Positions 6,798 to 7,019 of a DNA stretch of 7,019 nucleotides are shown here, in pieces. The translations under genes were made by a program, and so were the position numbers. How positions within the stretch are numbered: position 1 is the first letter of the stretch; each line of letters opens with the position of its first letter. Source of the DNA: Deltaproteobacteria bacterium (lineage in GTDB: Bacteria > Desulfobacterota > Desulfuromonadia > Geobacterales > Pseudopelobacteraceae); NCBI GenBank assembly GCA_016219145.1, contig JACRCG010000331.1, positions 1 through 7,019 of the forward strand. Reading direction: 5' to 3'. The notes below the pieces were generated by a model. That model made no database searches and had not been told where the DNA came from. It worked only from the letters and a program-made list of their open reading frames with translations.

Positions 6798-6826
6798 ATA
6801 CTAATCAATTTGGCGTGACCGGTCAA
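6798..6826 (-). promoter_or_regulatory. Predicted sigma70-type promoter of the ParA-like gene
   Basis: Read on the minus strand, TTGACC (6826-6821) is followed after exactly 17 bases by TAGTAT (6803-6798). The -35 matches consensus at five of six bases and the -10 at four of six. Transcription would start near 6791, giving a leader of about 115 nt before the ATG at 6675, most of it made of the inverted repeat. Confidence 0.6.
6816..6825. promoter_or_regulatory. Candidate operator, 10-bp palindrome on the -35 box
   Basis: TGACCGGTCA is a perfect palindrome that covers five of the six bases of the -35 hexamer of the ParA-like gene promoter. Its place fits a repressor site that would exclude RNA polymerase. 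The symmetry does not extend beyond 10 bp, so it is a candidate only. Confidence 0.35.
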
Positions 6827-6857
6827 CCGTTTGATGGAATCTTGTGAAAGACAGCAC

Positions 6858-6885
6858 TTGCATCATGAAATATCCCGGCTATAAT
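6858..6885 (+). promoter_or_regulatory. Weak rightward promoter candidate
   Basis: A perfect -10 hexamer TATAAT (6880-6885) has TTGCAT (6858-6863) 16 bases upstream, which matches the -35 consensus at only three positions. It would transcribe toward the right edge, through the GC-rich hairpin, for an unseen gene. Confidence 0.25.
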
Positions 6886-6937
6886 CGCTAAACCTGCACA
6901 GTAACTACATATCAACATGAGCTTCTTGCAAAAGTCT

Positions 6938-6969
6938 AAAAAAATCCCCTCCCCCCTGGCGGGGGAGGG
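6938..6969 (-). terminator. Rho-independent terminator for leftward transcription
   Basis: On the minus strand CCCTCCCCC (6969-6961), a five-base loop and GGGGGAGGG (6955-6947) form a perfect 9-bp stem. After two bases it is followed by seven T (6944-6938). This is a standard intrinsic terminator for a leftward transcript entering from beyond the right edge, and it would insulate the ParA-like gene. Rightward there is no T run, so it should act in one direction only. The same bases are part of a G-rich repeat, so its role may be secondary. Confidence 0.6.
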
Positions 6970-6986
6970 TTAGGGTGGGGGGGAGG
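6946..6986 (+). repeat. C-rich/G-rich palindromic repeat with G-quadruplex motif
   Basis: A C-rich half (6946-6956) is followed by G tracts of 5, 3, 3 and 7 bases (6961-6983) separated by A, TTA and T. Four tracts of at least three G with loops of one to three bases meet the usual G-quadruplex rule on the plus strand. From memory, sequences of this look occur as dispersed intergenic repeats in many proteobacterial genomes, including Geobacter relatives. Its right boundary may lie near or past the window edge. Confidence 0.6.
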
Positions 6987-7019
6987 TTGCCATGATATCA
7001 GTGAGTTGCATCTTCACCC

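Larger units (their letters stand above)
6676..7019. other. Intergenic region upstream of the ParA-like gene, no supported CDS
   Basis: No reading frame here has both a plausible start signal and protein-like composition. The stretch holds, from left to right, an imperfect inverted repeat, a leftward promoter with a palindrome on its -35 box, a weak rightward promoter candidate, and a GC-rich hairpin merging into a G-rich repeat. The sequence continues past the right edge without showing what lies next. Confidence 0.7.

Noticed and set aside
6475..6798. 107-codon plus-strand frame running from the ParA-like gene into the inverted repeat
   Set aside because: Mostly a shadow of the ATPase gene, and its end is made of repeat sequence.
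6851..6866. Possible sigma54 -24/-12 element around GCACTTGCA
   Set aside because: The GG and GC dinucleotides are not at the required spacing.
6917..6973. ATG-started frame of about 18 codons crossing the GC-rich repeat
   Set aside because: It encodes only repeat sequence and has no ribosome site.
6676..7019. parS sites, CRISPR array, tRNA or rRNA genes
   Set aside because: I looked for a TGTTTCACGTGAAACA-like site, regularly spaced repeats and a tRNA cloverleaf in the intergenic region and found none.

Overview
The window reads as chromosomal DNA of a Gram-negative bacterium. The gene order ftsE-ftsX-M23 (EnvC-like)-ctpA-divergent polysaccharide deacetylase, the protein sequences and the moderate GC content suggest a deltaproteobacterium of the Geobacter/Pelobacter type (Desulfuromonadales). 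That assignment is an inference from recalled synteny and style; no search was run.

Positions 3-5237 (+ strand) form one compact cell-envelope and cell-division cluster. In order it holds ftsE (5' end cut by the window), ftsX, a secreted coiled-coil/M23 protein of EnvC type, a CtpA-type S41 carboxyl-terminal protease, and a membrane-anchored divergent polysaccharide deacetylase (YibQ/DUF610 type). The first three overlap end to start. ctpA follows after a 40-nt gap with a clear Shine-Dalgarno, and the deacetylase follows 60 nt after ctpA. I see no internal terminator or convincing internal promoter, so cotranscription is likely. FtsEX couples cytoplasmic ATP hydrolysis to a periplasmic partner. 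The EnvC-like protein has lost the zinc ligands of active M23 peptidases, so it is probably that partner and an activator of cell-wall amidases. CtpA may control the level of periplasmic hydrolases or regulators. The deacetylase-fold protein is a usual companion of envC, with an unsettled role.

Positions 5230-6675 (- strand) hold one convergent gene. It encodes a 481-residue ParA/MinD-type ATPase with an uncharacterised C-terminal half of about 220 residues that carries a cysteine cluster. It overlaps the deacetylase gene tail to tail by 8 bp. No ParB partner or parS-like site is visible.

Positions 6676-7019 carry no supported gene but are rich in signals. Reading leftward from the right edge there are a GC-rich hairpin followed by a T7 run (leftward terminator) that is continuous with a G-quadruplex-type G-rich repeat; a good sigma70-type promoter pointing at the ParA-like gene, with a perfect 10-bp palindrome over its -35 box; and a 23-bp imperfect inverted repeat with a 40-nt centre, lying between that promoter and the start codon. 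The ParA-like gene therefore looks like an independently transcribed, possibly regulated unit. This gene and its leader are the least explained part of the window.
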